Assembly: GCF_001690195.1 (NCBI RefSeq)
Contig: NZ_LZGM01000084.1
Location: 1-64,000, forward strand
From: Gilliamella sp. wkB108
GTDB taxonomy: Bacteria; Pseudomonadota; Gammaproteobacteria; Enterobacterales; Orbaceae
Length of the DNA stretch: 64,000 nucleotides
Direction of reading: 5' to 3'
Each line of letters opens with the position of its first letter. Within the stretch, counting starts at the first letter, position 1. Of this stretch, positions 37,692 to 48,492 are shown one piece after another. The position numbers and the translations under genes are program-made. The notes below the pieces were generated by a model. It saw nothing but the letters and a program-made list of their open reading frames with translations. It was not told the origin of the DNA and did not search any database.

Positions 37692-39374
37692 TTATTCAGT
37701 TTTTGATGCAGCTTTAAACGCTTCTGCCATTGCATTAGTAAATGATGCATCTTCTTGAGTTGCAGTGTTATTTACAGCAGCAAGTGCTTCTTTTTCATCA
37801 GCTTCATCTTTAGCACGAATTGATAAAGAAATTGCTCGAGCTTTGCGATCGATATTAACGATTTTCGCTTCAACTTCATCGCCAACTTTAAGTACAGTTG
37901 TTGCATCTTCAATACGTTCACGTGCAATATCTTGTGCTTTTAAGTAGCCTTCAATACCGTCAGCGATTTCGATAGTTGCGCCTTTGGCATCAACAGCAGT
38001 TACTTTACCTTTAACAATTGTGCCTTTTTTGTAGTTAGCTGCAAAATTATTGAAAGGATCATCTTCAAGTTGTTTAATACCTAAAGAGATACGTTCACGT
38101 TCTGCATCAACTTGTAACACAACCGCTTCGATATCATCACCTTTCTTATAAGCTTTAACCGCTTCTTCACCTGGCATATTCCAAGAGATATCTGAAAGAT
38201 GAACTAAACCATCAATACCGCCTTCTAAGCCGATAAAGATACCGAAATCAGTAATTGATTTGATCTTACCACTAACTTTATCACCTTTATTGTGTGATTC
38301 AGCAAATTGTAACCATGGATTTGGTTTACATTGTTTAAGACCTAAAGAGATACGACGACGTTCTTCATCAATTTCAAGTACAATTACTTCAACCACATCA
38401 CCTAAGCTAACCACTTTAGATGGGTGAATGTTTTTATTTGTCCAATCCATTTCAGAAACGTGTACTAAACCTTCAACACCAGTTTCGATTTCAACAAAAC
38501 AACCGTAGTCAGTTAAGTTAGTAACTTTACCAGTGACTTTAGTACCTTCTGGGTAACGTTTAGCAATTGAAACCCAAGGATCTTCACCTAATTGTTTCAA
38601 GCCAAGTGAAACGCGTGAACGATCTTTGTCAAATTTAAGAACTTTAACTAATAATTCTTGACCCACTTCAACCACTTCACTTGGGTGTTTAACACGTTTC
38701 CAAGCCATATCAGTGATATGAAGTAAACCATCAACCCCACCAAGATCAACGAATGCACCGTAATCAGTAAGATTTTTGATGATACCTTTAACTTCAGAAC
38801 CTTCTTGTAGATTTTCAAGAAGTTGTTCTCTTTCTGCGCTATTTTCAGATTCGATAACTGCACGACGTGAAACCACAACGTTGTTACGTTTTTGATCTAA
38901 TTTAATAACTTTTAATTCGATTTCTCGGTTTTCAATATGAGAAGTATCGCGTAATGGACGAACATCTACAAGCGAACCTGGTAGGAACGCGCGAACGCCA
39001 TTAAGATCAACCGTAAAGCCACCTTTAACTTTACCATTGATTACACCTAAAACTGTTGCAGCGTCATCTACTGCTTTTTCTAGTGTTAGCCACGCTTCAT
39101 GGCGTTTTGCTTTTTCACGAGATAAAATAGTTTCACCAAAGCCATCTTCAATTGAGTCAAGCACGACATCAACTTCGTCGCCAACTTGCACTTCTAATTC
39201 GCCTTGGGCATTTTTAAACTGCTCTACTGGAATTGCTGATTCAGATTTTAAACCAGCATCAACTAAAACAACATCTTTGTCGATAGCAACGACAGTACCG
39301 CGGATCATATTACCAGAACGAGTGTCTAGTTGATTTAAAGACTCTTCAAAGAGTTGAGCAAAAGATTCAGTCAT
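37692..39374 (-). CDS. rpsA: 30S ribosomal protein S1
   Basis: 560 residues (E. coli 557) with six S1 RNA-binding repeats, beginning near residues 20, 105, 190, 277, 364 and 451. Repeats 3-6 carry the canonical [23 protein letters not shown]-type motif ([44 protein letters not shown]). It brings mRNA to the ribosome. Its leader contains a hairpin that may serve autogenous control. Confidence 0.98.
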   Translation of the reverse strand: MTESFAQLFEESLNQLDTRSGNMIRGTVVAIDKDVVLVDAGLKSESAIPVEQFKNAQGELEVQVGDEVDVVLDSIEDGFGETILSREKAKRHEAWLTLEKAVDDAATVLGVINGKVKGGFTVDLNGVRAFLPGSLVDVRPLRDTSHIENREIELKVIKLDQKRNNVVVSRRAVIESENSAEREQLLENLQEGSEVKGIIKNLTDYGAFVDLGGVDGLLHITDMAWKRVKHPSEVVEVGQELLVKVLKFDKDRSRVSLGLKQLGEDPWVSIAKRYPEGTKVTGKVTNLTDYGCFVEIETGVEGLVHVSEMDWTNKNIHPSKVVSLGDVVEVIVLEIDEERRRISLGLKQCKPNPWLQFAESHNKGDKVSGKIKSITDFGIFIGLEGGIDGLVHLSDISWNMPGEEAVKAYKKGDDIEAVVLQVDAERERISLGIKQLEDDPFNNFAANYKKGTIVKGKVTAVDAKGATIEIADGIEGYLKAQDIARERIEDATTVLKVGDEVEAKIVNIDRKARAISLSIRAKDEADEKEALAAVNNTATQEDASFTNAMAEAFKAASKTE

Positions 39375-39439
39375 ATTTATTTACTTAAGTTAATATTAAC
39401 GTCCACATTACTTCCTGTCTTGTGGGGTTGTTTACGATA

Positions 39440-39462
39440 CTCCATTCTTCCTTATAATGGAG
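39440..39462 (-). promoter_or_regulatory. Leader hairpin upstream of rpsA
   Basis: CTCCATT and AATGGAG pair around CTTCCTTAT, about 66-88 bases before the rpsA start. In E. coli, hairpins in the rpsA leader mediate S1 autoregulation, so this could be an equivalent; a cmk-transcript processing stem is an alternative. Confidence 0.4.
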
Positions 39463-39485
39463 CTTGGTTCGCTTAGTAAGATTGC

Positions 39486-40166
39486 TTACAACGCGAGTTT
39501 TTCGGATATATACGTAATAGATTGATTAAAGACATCTTGAATAGAAAGTGATGTGGTATCAATTATTAGTGCATCTATAGCAGGTTTTAACGGCGCAACA
39601 GTTCGATTACGATCGCGTTCATCTCGCGCAGTTATCTCTTGCAAAATTTCGGCGAATTTAGCATGATTTTGCTTTTCTTGCAACTGTTTCATTCGTCTTT
39701 CTGCTCTGGAGTGTGCGCTAGCATCAAGAAAAATTTTAACAGGCGCATCAGTAAAAACCACTGTCCCCATGTCCCGACCGTCCGCAACCAGTCCCGGAGC
39801 TTGTCTAAAATCACGTTGACGCTGTAATAAAGCTCTTCTAACTTGATTGAGTGAAGCAACTTGCGAAGCAGCACCACCTGTCTCTTCTGTTCGTATATCT
39901 CTTGAGACATCCAAACCATCTAATAAAACTTTAACTTCTGCTTCGCTAGTATCAAAAGTTAATGGTAGATTTAACGCTAATTGAGCTAATTGATTTTCAT
40001 CATCCAGCGCAATTTGATGTCGTAATGCTGATAGAGCAAGTACGCGATAAATTGCACCAGAATCTAACAGATGCCAACTAAAATGATTAGCTAACGCTTG
40101 ACATAAAGTGCCTTTACCCACACCACTTGGTCCATCAACGGCAATAACCGGTACAATTTTATTCAT
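39486..40166 (-). CDS. cmk: Cytidylate kinase
   Basis: 226 residues (E. coli 227) from the ATG at 40166, with GAAGAG upstream; a GTG at 40178 lies inside that site. CMP/dCMP phosphorylation. P-loop [17 protein letters not shown] near residue 10, [12 protein letters not shown] near 33, and the [13 protein letters not shown] segment. One base separates it from the aroA stop, so expression is coupled. Confidence 0.96.
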   Translation of the reverse strand: MNKIVPVIAVDGPSGVGKGTLCQALANHFSWHLLDSGAIYRVLALSALRHQIALDDENQLAQLALNLPLTFDTSEAEVKVLLDGLDVSRDIRTEETGGAASQVASLNQVRRALLQRQRDFRQAPGLVADGRDMGTVVFTDAPVKIFLDASAHSRAERRMKQLQEKQNHAKFAEILQEITARDERDRNRTVAPLKPAIDALIIDTTSLSIQDVFNQSITYISEKLAL

Positions 40167-40167
40167 G

Positions 40168-41448
40168 TTACTCTTCACTTAAACGTTTAAATTGTTGGAA
40201 ATAATCAGGAAAGGTTTTCATAGTACATTTAGGATCTAATATTGTGACAGGTGTATCGGATAATGCAACCAATGAAAAACACATAGCAATACGATGATCG
40301 TTATAAGTCTTAATTTCAGCATGCGTCAGCTTAGCGGGTGGCACAATAGTGATATAATCTTGCCCTTCATCAACCGTTGCACCAACTTTGCGTAGTTCAG
40401 TCGCCATTGCCGATAAACGATCAGTTTCTTTAACTCGCCAATTATAGATATTTCGGATTGTTGTTGATCCTTTAGCAAATAAAGCAGTGGTTGCTATTGT
40501 CATTGCTGCATCAGGGATATGATTCATATCCATATCAATACCGTTGAGTTCACATCGAGTACACTCGATATAATCATCAGCCCAAGTAATGTTAGCACCC
40601 ATTTTTTCCAATACATGTGCAAATTGAGTATCACCTTGAAGGCTTTTTTTACCAATTCCGGTCACCCGCACTGTACCACCTTTAATGGCTGCTGCAGCTA
40701 AGAAATAAGAAGCTGATGAAGCATCACCTTCTACCAAATAATGGATTGGTGATTGATAGCTTTGTTGAGCTTTAATCACAAAATTTTGGTAATTATGGTT
40801 AACTACTGTTACACCAAAAATAGCCATCATTTTAATGGTGATATCAATGTAGGGTTTAGAGACTAAATCACCGATAATGCTGATCTCAGTATCTTTCGGT
40901 GCTAAAGGAGAAGCCATTAATAAAGCGGTTAAAAATTGACTGGAAACTGATCCATTAACCTCAATTTTACCACCGACAAATCCACCCTGAATATGCAAAG
41001 GAGGATAACCTTCATTTTCGAGGTAATCAATCTTAGCTCCACCTTGACGAAGCGCATCCACCAAATGCCCAATTGGGCGCTCTTTCATTCGGGGTTCACC
41101 GGTTAACACTATATTATTGTGACCAAGACATAAAGCAGCTGCAAGTGGGCGCATAGCTGTACCAGCATTACCCAAAAATAACTCTAATGCTTGGGGAGTT
41201 TGTAATATTCCCCCTTGCCCTTCAATGTCACAAATCGTTCTGTCATGGGATAATTGATATTTGACCCCTAATGCAGCTAGAGCATCGAGCATATAACGTA
41301 CATCATCACTATCGAGGAGATTAGTTAACCGAGTCTTTCCTTTACTGAGTGCTGATAGTAATAATGCGCGGTTAGAGACACTTTTAGAGCCGGGTAAATT
41401 AATCGTGCCATTAAATCGTTTTATGGGTTGTAATGTTAAGGATAACAT
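40168..41448 (-). CDS. aroA: 5-enolpyruvylshikimate-3-phosphate synthase
   Basis: 426 residues (E. coli 427). Sixth step of the shikimate pathway. Motifs: [20 protein letters not shown] near residue 20, [17 protein letters not shown] near 92 (the GNAGTA phosphoenolpyruvate site), and [12 protein letters not shown]. The GNAGTAMRP form is the class I, glyphosate-sensitive type. AGAGAG precedes the ATG. It starts the aroA-cmk-rpsA run; serC, which precedes aroA in E. coli, is replaced by an XRE regulator. Confidence 0.97.
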   Translation of the reverse strand: MLSLTLQPIKRFNGTINLPGSKSVSNRALLLSALSKGKTRLTNLLDSDDVRYMLDALAALGVKYQLSHDRTICDIEGQGGILQTPQALELFLGNAGTAMRPLAAALCLGHNNIVLTGEPRMKERPIGHLVDALRQGGAKIDYLENEGYPPLHIQGGFVGGKIEVNGSVSSQFLTALLMASPLAPKDTEISIIGDLVSKPYIDITIKMMAIFGVTVVNHNYQNFVIKAQQSYQSPIHYLVEGDASSASYFLAAAAIKGGTVRVTGIGKKSLQGDTQFAHVLEKMGANITWADDYIECTRCELNGIDMDMNHIPDAAMTIATTALFAKGSTTIRNIYNWRVKETDRLSAMATELRKVGATVDEGQDYITIVPPAKLTHAEIKTYNDHRIAMCFSLVALSDTPVTILDPKCTMKTFPDYFQQFKRLSEE

Positions 41449-41477
41449 GATAACTCTCTTTAATATTTTTAGATTCT

Positions 41478-42350
41478 TTAAAATTTTTCTAATGTTGCTT
41501 TTAACAAATCAATTGCTTGATGATCTTTAGCACTATTTTGCCATAATTTATCAAATAAATGACGATAACGTTTAATTGCATCATTAGAAGAAGTAATTGA
41601 CGCAATACCTGTTGTAACATTAGGTAGCTCACCTAATCGAAACGGACTCATTGCCAATGAGATTGGTTGTTCATCACGATAAAAAATTTGGAACGTTATG
41701 GACGGTATAGCTTCTTGGGTAATAGCAATAGTTGGAGCAAAAGATTGCTGTTCTATTAATTCGATTAGGTGATAAACCTCTTTGCGTGCCAGTAACATTC
41801 TTTCTGATTTTTTACCCGGTGAAATAGTCAAATTACCTACTAAACCAATATGCAAAAAACGTTCGACATTACGTAAGCTAATCAGATTGATAATCTTTGG
41901 TACTGATTGGTAAAACTGATTTTTGCGCTCTTTGAGAATAGATAACGTGACAGCATAATTAGGTTTCGCTTGTAATTCTGTTGATTCATCTAGCATTAAG
42001 GCTAAATGGTTCAAATAATCAGGTGAGGTTAATAAAAAAGAGAAGGGATCAAAATGCGAATAGATATGTGTCGATTGCTCTTCCAATTGACGCATACGTT
42101 CAAAAAAACCTTCACCACTTGAGTAATATTCGGTATCAATACCTAGTAAACTGGCAAGAGAAGTATCTAATAAAGAAGCTAATCTTTCCAAAGTCTCAAT
42201 TTTGACAATTTCACCTTTTTCTAAGCGATAAACCGCCGCCCTTGAAATTTTCAAATTTTCAGCCACATCTTCAGCACGTAAAGATGCAGCAATACGATAA
42301 GCCCGTAAACGCTGTCCTATAGCACAATAATCAATCGATCCTGTTATCAT
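41478..42350 (-). CDS. XRE-family transcriptional regulator with C-terminal sensing domain
   Basis: 290 residues. Helix-turn-helix at about 10-66 ([37 protein letters not shown]). The remaining ~220 residues form an alpha/beta domain I do not recognise by name, presumably for ligand binding. The start ATG at 42350 has no strong ribosome site. Only 29 bases separate its stop from aroA, so it may be transcribed with aroA-cmk and could link that operon to a metabolite. Ligand and targets unknown. Confidence 0.82.
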   Translation of the reverse strand: MITGSIDYCAIGQRLRAYRIAASLRAEDVAENLKISRAAVYRLEKGEIVKIETLERLASLLDTSLASLLGIDTEYYSSGEGFFERMRQLEEQSTHIYSHFDPFSFLLTSPDYLNHLALMLDESTELQAKPNYAVTLSILKERKNQFYQSVPKIINLISLRNVERFLHIGLVGNLTISPGKKSERMLLARKEVYHLIELIEQQSFAPTIAITQEAIPSITFQIFYRDEQPISLAMSPFRLGELPNVTTGIASITSSNDAIKRYRHLFDKLWQNSAKDHQAIDLLKATLEKF

Positions 42351-42412
42351 AATCTACTCAATTTATTCAGTTTTTGGCAGTGTATCACAAGGTGATAGCA
42401 ATGCCAATTTTT

Positions 42413-42449
42413 GGCAAGAAGTTTCAGGTCAGGCATACGTTTTAGTATA
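42413..42449 (-). repeat. Dispersed intergenic element, copy 4
   Basis: On the minus strand it reads TATACTAAAACGTATG, then CTGACCTGAAACTTCTTG. It begins right at the stop of the pitrilysin gene, in that gene's orientation, and ends near the XRE start region (42350). Confidence 0.7.
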
Positions 42450-45329
42450 TTATTTTAATAAAACATCTTGTAATGCTGAGGCATTTTCAAATTCAGTATA
42501 TTCAGTGATCGATTCTACTTGTTTTCCACCCTCTGAGGTTTTACCTAAAACTTGAGAAGCAAGCACTAATCCTTTTTGTTCCATGACTGAATGTTTATAA
42601 AAATCAATCAAATCTTGCTGGGTAATTTTTTTCAGTTGAGCTATTTTCTTGTCACGTGAATCAAAAGCAAAACGCGATACAGTATAGTCTAACAGATATC
42701 GTGCTAACTCTTCATCCAATGTCTGCGGAGGCATAGTGAGTTCGTCATGCATGGCTTTTTTATACTGTTCAATATCTTTTTTGGTTAAGGCTTCTAATTT
42801 ACTTAACATAGTAGGATAAAATTGTTGATAACGTTTTAATAAATAAGCCGGATCGTATTGATTGCTTTGAATAATAAAACTTATGCCTGTTGATTTACCA
42901 ATTGTTACAGGTACAGCAAATACAGCATAGCCGAGTTGTTCATTGGTACGCAATTGATCAAAAAACCAAGGTGATATGATTTTGTAAAGCGTATAACTCA
43001 ATATCCGACTTGAAATTTCATCATAATTCGTAGGAATATAGCTCATTATCAAGGCATTATCGGTGCTTTTAGCTTGTTGAGTAATTTTGGCGGTTAATGC
43101 GTTTTTAATTATAAGATCCTTATTTGGCTTAAATTCAGCACTTCGTTTCAATGTCTTTTGAATAGAATGGTAAAGATCCAATGAATTCTCATTGGACAAA
43201 TTACCCAAACTAAGCATATAAGGTACCGAATTAGTTAACAAATCATCGCGATAAGCCAATATATCACTCATATTGATTTGTGCTGTAACTTGTCGTCTTA
43301 GATCTCGTTCAAAATAGTGAGGTAATTCAGACAATGCATTGACCGGCTTAATGGCTAACAAATAGCTATTAGCATGATCGGCCGCATCAAGTTTTTGTAA
43401 GTACCAAGACTTAGCTAAAGCCAAACTTTGTTCATCAAGGGTGAGTTGGCGATAACTATCAAGTATTTTGGTTATCATTTCCGGCAAATGTTGATTAAAA
43501 CCGCTGGCAGTGATCATCAAACCATTATCACTACTGGTCGATAATGATATACCAGCAACACTAGCTTGAAATTGTAACTGAGCTAAATTACGACTAACTA
43601 AATAGTCAAGTAAATCAAACGCCACTTTTGATTTGGCGTCAATAAACGCCTGATTATTTCTTAATGATACAACAATAGCTGCTTTAGGCTCTTTGTTAAA
43701 ATATTGGCTAACAAAGTGTAAATGGTTACCGCGTGGACTAAACTCCGCTGGTTGAGATTGACTACTATTTTGGCTGATGATTGAAAAGTCATCCGGAATA
43801 TAAGGATTTAACTCAGGTAAAGTAAATGAATAACTTTTACCTAGATTCGTCCAATTTGCTTTTTGCGAAGTGGTAATATTGTCAACCTTGTAAGGAGCAT
43901 CGACAAAATAAGCTGTTTTATTAGTAACTTGATCCGGAGAGATCACCCAAATTCTGGCATTATCAGGCGTCAAACTTTTAATTCGCGCGGTAATAGCGGC
44001 TTGATCAAAATGAGTAGCAACATAATCAGAATTTAAAATATTTTGTAACGGATAGAACAGCAACTGATCTGACAACCACTCCACGTAGGACATATCTCGT
44101 TCAATCTCTTCATACTTAAACTCTAATGCTAAAACTTTTTTCAACTCTTGATAATAAGTATCAGAAATGCCCTCTTTTTGAATGAGTTGTAAATAATTAA
44201 AGATTGCTCCTATTACTTTATCTTTTTGCGCAAGCCCTTCATCGGTTAAATTGACATTAATACTAAAAATACCACTGTTACCATAACGAATTGGATCATT
44301 TGTGGCATTAATCCCTTCAATCAAACCTTGTTTTTGGAGCTGATCAAATAGTGTATTTTGGCTTCGGTTACTGATTAAATAAGCGATATATTCATCACTT
44401 TTATCGGCAAACTTAGCTATATTATTGGCTATTGGAAATTGTAACAGCAGTAATTTTTTCGGTTGTGCCGGTACCATTGAAATCTGTTTAGCTAAACAGT
44501 CTGGGGTTACCGCCGTTTTATCGAGTTGAGGAACATTGATATTTTTATTTGGTATTTGTCCAAATGCGGTTTCAGCTAATTTGATCAGTTTATTCATGGC
44601 TTGATGACTGTAAATCACTCCTACCATGATATTGGAAGAGTAATAATCTTGATGAAACTTGACTAACGCATCTTGTAATTTACTGGTAGATTTATCACTT
44701 AAAGTTTGTAAATTCCCCCCCGAAAACTGTGACGCGGGGTGTTTTTGATTAATTGTTTCAGAATCGATCTGACCAATTCGAAAACCGTCATTCGATCTTG
44801 CCATAGTCAATTCAGCATTTACGGCATTACGTTCTTTATCGGCAAATTGTGGATCTAAAATAGGTTCGGCTATGGCATTAGCTAAATAGTCTAACGCTGT
44901 ATCAAGCGCACTATTCTCAACCTCGAAATAAAATGCAGTTCTATTTGCACTGGTACTAGCATTATAACTGCCGGCATGACGATTTAAGAAAAGAGAAAAA
45001 CTCGCTGGTTCAGGGTATTTTTTCGATCCCATTAAGACCATATGTTCAGTATAGTGAGCTAATCCTTGTTGATCATTAGGATCTTGCAAAGAACCAACCG
45101 GAAGAGCCAGTGAAGCAAGTGATTTCACTGCTTTTGGATCGGAAACCAATAATACTCGCATTTTATTAGCCAGTTCAATCACTTGATATTGACGGGTATC
45201 ACGATCACTTTGTTGTACTTTTTCAAGTAAAACTGGACGAGTAAGCTTATTTTCACTGGCAAAAGATGAGTTAAAAGTAAGTAATGCTAATATTGTAAAA
45301 ACAATAATGCTAATGTTTATTTTATTCAT
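42450..45329 (-). CDS. ptrA: Pitrilysin (protease III), M16 zinc metallopeptidase
   Basis: 959 residues (E. coli Ptr 962). Signal peptide near 1-25 (ISIIVFTILALLTFNSSFASE) sends it to the periplasm. The inverted zinc motif HYTEH is at 92-96 (H92, E95, H96), and the third ligand Glu is in NAVNAELTMA some 75 residues later. It cleaves small polypeptides such as insulin-sized chains. In E. coli it sits between recC and recB; no rec genes are near it here. The upstream 45330-45589 stretch is free of genes and should hold its promoter. Confidence 0.93.
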   Translation of the reverse strand: MNKINISIIVFTILALLTFNSSFASENKLTRPVLLEKVQQSDRDTRQYQVIELANKMRVLLVSDPKAVKSLASLALPVGSLQDPNDQQGLAHYTEHMVLMGSKKYPEPASFSLFLNRHAGSYNASTSANRTAFYFEVENSALDTALDYLANAIAEPILDPQFADKERNAVNAELTMARSNDGFRIGQIDSETINQKHPASQFSGGNLQTLSDKSTSKLQDALVKFHQDYYSSNIMVGVIYSHQAMNKLIKLAETAFGQIPNKNINVPQLDKTAVTPDCLAKQISMVPAQPKKLLLLQFPIANNIAKFADKSDEYIAYLISNRSQNTLFDQLQKQGLIEGINATNDPIRYGNSGIFSINVNLTDEGLAQKDKVIGAIFNYLQLIQKEGISDTYYQELKKVLALEFKYEEIERDMSYVEWLSDQLLFYPLQNILNSDYVATHFDQAAITARIKSLTPDNARIWVISPDQVTNKTAYFVDAPYKVDNITTSQKANWTNLGKSYSFTLPELNPYIPDDFSIISQNSSQSQPAEFSPRGNHLHFVSQYFNKEPKAAIVVSLRNNQAFIDAKSKVAFDLLDYLVSRNLAQLQFQASVAGISLSTSSDNGLMITASGFNQHLPEMITKILDSYRQLTLDEQSLALAKSWYLQKLDAADHANSYLLAIKPVNALSELPHYFERDLRRQVTAQINMSDILAYRDDLLTNSVPYMLSLGNLSNENSLDLYHSIQKTLKRSAEFKPNKDLIIKNALTAKITQQAKSTDNALIMSYIPTNYDEISSRILSYTLYKIISPWFFDQLRTNEQLGYAVFAVPVTIGKSTGISFIIQSNQYDPAYLLKRYQQFYPTMLSKLEALTKKDIEQYKKAMHDELTMPPQTLDEELARYLLDYTVSRFAFDSRDKKIAQLKKITQQDLIDFYKHSVMEQKGLVLASQVLGKTSEGGKQVESITEYTEFENASALQDVLLK

Positions 45330-45589
45330 ACGATTTTCTTCTAGTAAATAATGTCATTATATTCTGAATTTCATAAATAAAGGAGTGAAAAAAACAATAC
45401 CGGTGATAGATTGTTTTTAGTAGAAAACCCTCTACCATAAAGTATATTTTTAGACTTAAAACCACTTAAATAAGAGCTGAAAAGACTCAAAGCTACAAGA
45501 ACAAAAGTAATACACAACAAGAATAAGTTCCGTTTAAGCGCTTGTCAAAAGTTTATTGTGATAATTGGTAAAAATTAGATTTGATAGAT
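45330..45589. other. Intergenic region upstream of ptrA
   Basis: Gene-free, AT-rich. Expected to carry the ptrA promoter; I see no operator or RNA that I can name. Confidence 0.4.
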
Positions 45590-45616
45590 AAATTAAAGAG
45601 CTAGCAACCTAGCTCT
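45590..45616 (-). terminator. Terminator after prfC
   Basis: Perfect 8-bp stem AGAGCTAG/CTAGCTCT with a four-base loop, then TTTAATTTA on the minus strand, about 46 bp after the prfC stop. Confidence 0.75.
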
Positions 45617-45661
45617 ATCCATTTATCATCTCGGTTGCCTTATAAAATAAGACATGAAAGA

Positions 45662-47254
45662 TTAATGTTCGCGAGTTTTTCTGAATTCAACATCTGGATA
45701 ACGTTCTTGAGTTAAATTCAAATTCACCATGCTCGGTGCGATATAAGAAAGATTATCACCGCCATCTAGTGCCAAATTTTGCTCACACTTGCGTTTAAAC
45801 TCTTCAAGTTTTTTCGCATCATGACACTCAACCCAACGGGCTGTAGTAACATTTACAGGTTCATAAATTGCTTCGACGTTATATTCTGATTTTAATCGAG
45901 CTACCACAACATCAAATTGTAATACCCCAACAGCTCCCACAATTAAATCATTATTACTAATTGGACGAAACACTTGTACTGCACCCTCTTCTGAAAGCTG
46001 AACAAGGCCTTTTAATAGCTGTTTTTGTTTAAGCGGATCTTTTAAGCGAATTCGGCGGAATAACTCAGGTGCAAAGTTAGGAATACCGGTAAACTTCAGA
46101 TCTTCACCTTGCGTAAAAGTATCACCAATTTGAATCGTACCGTGGTTATGTAAGCCAATGATATCGCCAGCATAAGCTTCTTCAACTTGTTCGCGATCCC
46201 CGGCCATAAACGTTAATGCATCAGAAATGTTCACATCTTTAGCAATACGTACATGCCGTAATTTCATCCCTTTTTCATACTGACCCGATACAATTCGCAA
46301 AAAAGCAACTCGGTCACGATGTTTAGGATCCATATTGGCTTGAATTTTGAAAACAAAACCAGTGAATTTATCTTCGCTCGCTTTAACTTCTCTTTTATCA
46401 GTTTGGCGCGGTTGAGGTGTTGGCGCCCAAGCAGTTAAGCCATCAAGCATATGATCGACACCAAAATTACCTAATGCCGTTCCAAAAAAGACAGGGGTGA
46501 GATCACCAGATAAAAAAGCGTCTAAATCAAACTCATTTGATGCACCTTGCACCAACTCAAGTTCATCGCGTAGTTGTTGGGCTAAATCATCGCCCACGGC
46601 ATTATCTAACTCAGGATTGGTCAATCCTTTGATAATACGCACTTCTTGAATAGTATGACCTTGACCAGATTGATACAAATATGTCTCGTCTTTCACTAAA
46701 TGATAGACACCTTTAAATAACTTACCACAACCGATCGGCCAAGTAATGGGAGCGCACATGATATTAAGTTCATTTTCTACTTCATCAAGTAGCTCCATAG
46801 GATCGCGAATATCACGGTCTAGCTTATTCATAAAGGTTAAAATTGGTGTATTACGCAAGCGAGTAACTTCCATTAACTTGCGAGTTCGATCTTCAACCCC
46901 TTTGGCTGCATCAATTACCATTAAACAGCTGTCTACTGCTGTTAAAGTTCGATAAGTATCTTCCGAAAAGTCTTCATGTCCCGGCGTATCTAATAGATTG
47001 ACTAAACAATCGTTATAAGGAAATTGCATTACTGAGGTGGTAATTGAGATACCGCGCTGTTTTTCCATTTCCATCCAATCTGACTTAGCATGTTGTGCAT
47101 TAGCTCCTCGTCCTTTTACGGTACCCGCCGTTTGGATCGCATGTCCAAATAATAATACTTTTTCAGTAATGGTTGTTTTACCTGCATCGGGGTGAGAAAT
47201 TATCGCAAATGTGCGACGCGCGTTGACTTCATCTAAATAAGCTTGTTCTGTCAT
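45662..47254 (-). CDS. prfC: Peptide chain release factor 3
   Basis: 530 residues (E. coli 529). Translation GTPase that removes RF1/RF2 from the ribosome after termination. G1 [13 protein letters not shown] near residue 20, [14 protein letters not shown] (switch I), G3 [14 protein letters not shown] near 88, and G4 FMNKLDRD near 142. The ATG has no strong ribosome site. Divergent from ilvY. Confidence 0.97.
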   Translation of the reverse strand: MTEQAYLDEVNARRTFAIISHPDAGKTTITEKVLLFGHAIQTAGTVKGRGANAQHAKSDWMEMEKQRGISITTSVMQFPYNDCLVNLLDTPGHEDFSEDTYRTLTAVDSCLMVIDAAKGVEDRTRKLMEVTRLRNTPILTFMNKLDRDIRDPMELLDEVENELNIMCAPITWPIGCGKLFKGVYHLVKDETYLYQSGQGHTIQEVRIIKGLTNPELDNAVGDDLAQQLRDELELVQGASNEFDLDAFLSGDLTPVFFGTALGNFGVDHMLDGLTAWAPTPQPRQTDKREVKASEDKFTGFVFKIQANMDPKHRDRVAFLRIVSGQYEKGMKLRHVRIAKDVNISDALTFMAGDREQVEEAYAGDIIGLHNHGTIQIGDTFTQGEDLKFTGIPNFAPELFRRIRLKDPLKQKQLLKGLVQLSEEGAVQVFRPISNNDLIVGAVGVLQFDVVVARLKSEYNVEAIYEPVNVTTARWVECHDAKKLEEFKRKCEQNLALDGGDNLSYIAPSMVNLNLTQERYPDVEFRKTREH

Positions 47255-47410
47255 AAAATTAACTGTTTTTATCTACCTAAAAATAATCGCGTATTCTAGC
47301 AGGTATCATTTTATATTGCCATTTATGTTGTTACTTAGACTATTTACCTTATTTGTTTATCTATGCATAATACTTAACCTTAATATTAAAAAAACATCTT
47401 CGTTGTTATT

Positions 47411-47449
47411 GACAAGATGTTTCAGGTTAAACTAACGTTTTAGTATAAA
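47411..47449 (-). repeat. Dispersed intergenic element, copy 5, in the ilvY promoter region
   Basis: On the minus strand it reads TATACTAAAACGTT then TTTAACCTGAAACATCTTG. It ends 12 bp before the ilvY ATG, so it overlaps the promoter or leader. Unlike other copies it is flanked by an extra inverted repeat, AAACATCTT (about 47393-47401) and AAGATGTTT (47414-47422). Confidence 0.7.
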
Positions 47450-47461
47450 ACGGAACTTGCT

Positions 47462-48376
47462 ATGAATATTCGTGATCTAAAATTGTACTTACATTTATGC
47501 GAAACTTGTCATTTTGGTATGACTGCTGATGCCATGCATGTTAGCCCTTCAACATTATCCAGACAAATACAGCGCCTTGAAGAACATTTTGGTCACCCAC
47601 TTTTTATTCGTGATAATCGGCAAGTTCAAATCACGCAAGCTGGCGAAAAAGTAAAACGTTTTGCATTGCAAGTGGTTAGCCTGCATCAACAATTGCGACA
47701 AGATATTGATAAATCAGATCAGCAGTTAGTTGGCGAACTTAAACTTTTCTGCTCTGTTACTGCGGCCTATAGCCATTTACCTGATATTTTAGATCGGTTT
47801 CGGATCAAATATCCTTTAGTTGAAATCAAACTCTCAACCGGTGATGCAGCTGACGCTGTTGAAAAAACCCAATCTAATGAGGCAGATTTGGCTATTGCCG
47901 GTCGACCTAAACAACTGCCTGCTGGTGTGGAGTTTTTGAAATTAGGTGAAATTGAAATGGTATTACTGATACCAAAATTAAACAGTTCATTTAGTGATAA
48001 ATTACACCAGAAAAAACCAGATTGGCACAATATTCCCTTTATTTTACCTGAGCATGGACCGAGTCGGCATCGTATTGATTTATGGTTTAAACAACAAAAA
48101 ATCACTAGTCCCAAAATTTATGCTACAGTGGCCGGTCATGAAGCCATAGTCTCTATGGTGGCTTTGGGGTGTGGCGTGGCTTTACTGCCTAAAGTCGTCA
48201 TGGAAAATAGCCCTGAGAGGATCAGAGAGCGAATTACAGAATGGTCAACTAATTTAATGCAACCTTTTGATGTCGGCATTTGTGTACAAAAAAGACGTTT
48301 ATCTGAAAAAATTATTGCAGCATTTTGGACAGTTGCCAATCTGAATTTACCAAATAGCCAAATAAATGAAATATAA
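47462..48376 (+). CDS. ilvY: LysR-type regulator IlvY
   Basis: 304 residues, similar to E. coli IlvY along its length: LHLCETCHFGMTADAMHVSPSTLSRQIQRLEEHFG in the HTH, CSVTAAYSHLPDILDRFR and KLSTGDAADAVEKT in the effector domain, and HEAIVSMVALGCGVALLP. IlvY activates ilvC (ketol-acid reductoisomerase) with acetolactate as inducer. In E. coli ilvC is divergent from ilvY; here the divergent gene is prfC and ilvC is not in the window, so the target must be elsewhere or changed. A dispersed repeat sits in its promoter region. Confidence 0.93.
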   Translation: MNIRDLKLYLHLCETCHFGMTADAMHVSPSTLSRQIQRLEEHFGHPLFIRDNRQVQITQAGEKVKRFALQVVSLHQQLRQDIDKSDQQLVGELKLFCSVTAAYSHLPDILDRFRIKYPLVEIKLSTGDAADAVEKTQSNEADLAIAGRPKQLPAGVEFLKLGEIEMVLLIPKLNSSFSDKLHQKKPDWHNIPFILPEHGPSRHRIDLWFKQQKITSPKIYATVAGHEAIVSMVALGCGVALLPKVVMENSPERIRERITEWSTNLMQPFDVGICVQKRRLSEKIIAAFWTVANLNLPNSQINEI

Positions 48377-48492
48377 TGTATAATCTGCATACAAAAATAC
48401 CCCTTAACCTATATGATAGTAAGCATAATGCCAGCTATTTTATATTTTTTTAAATTAAAGTTAGATGATAAAAAGAATAGGAAATAATTGCG

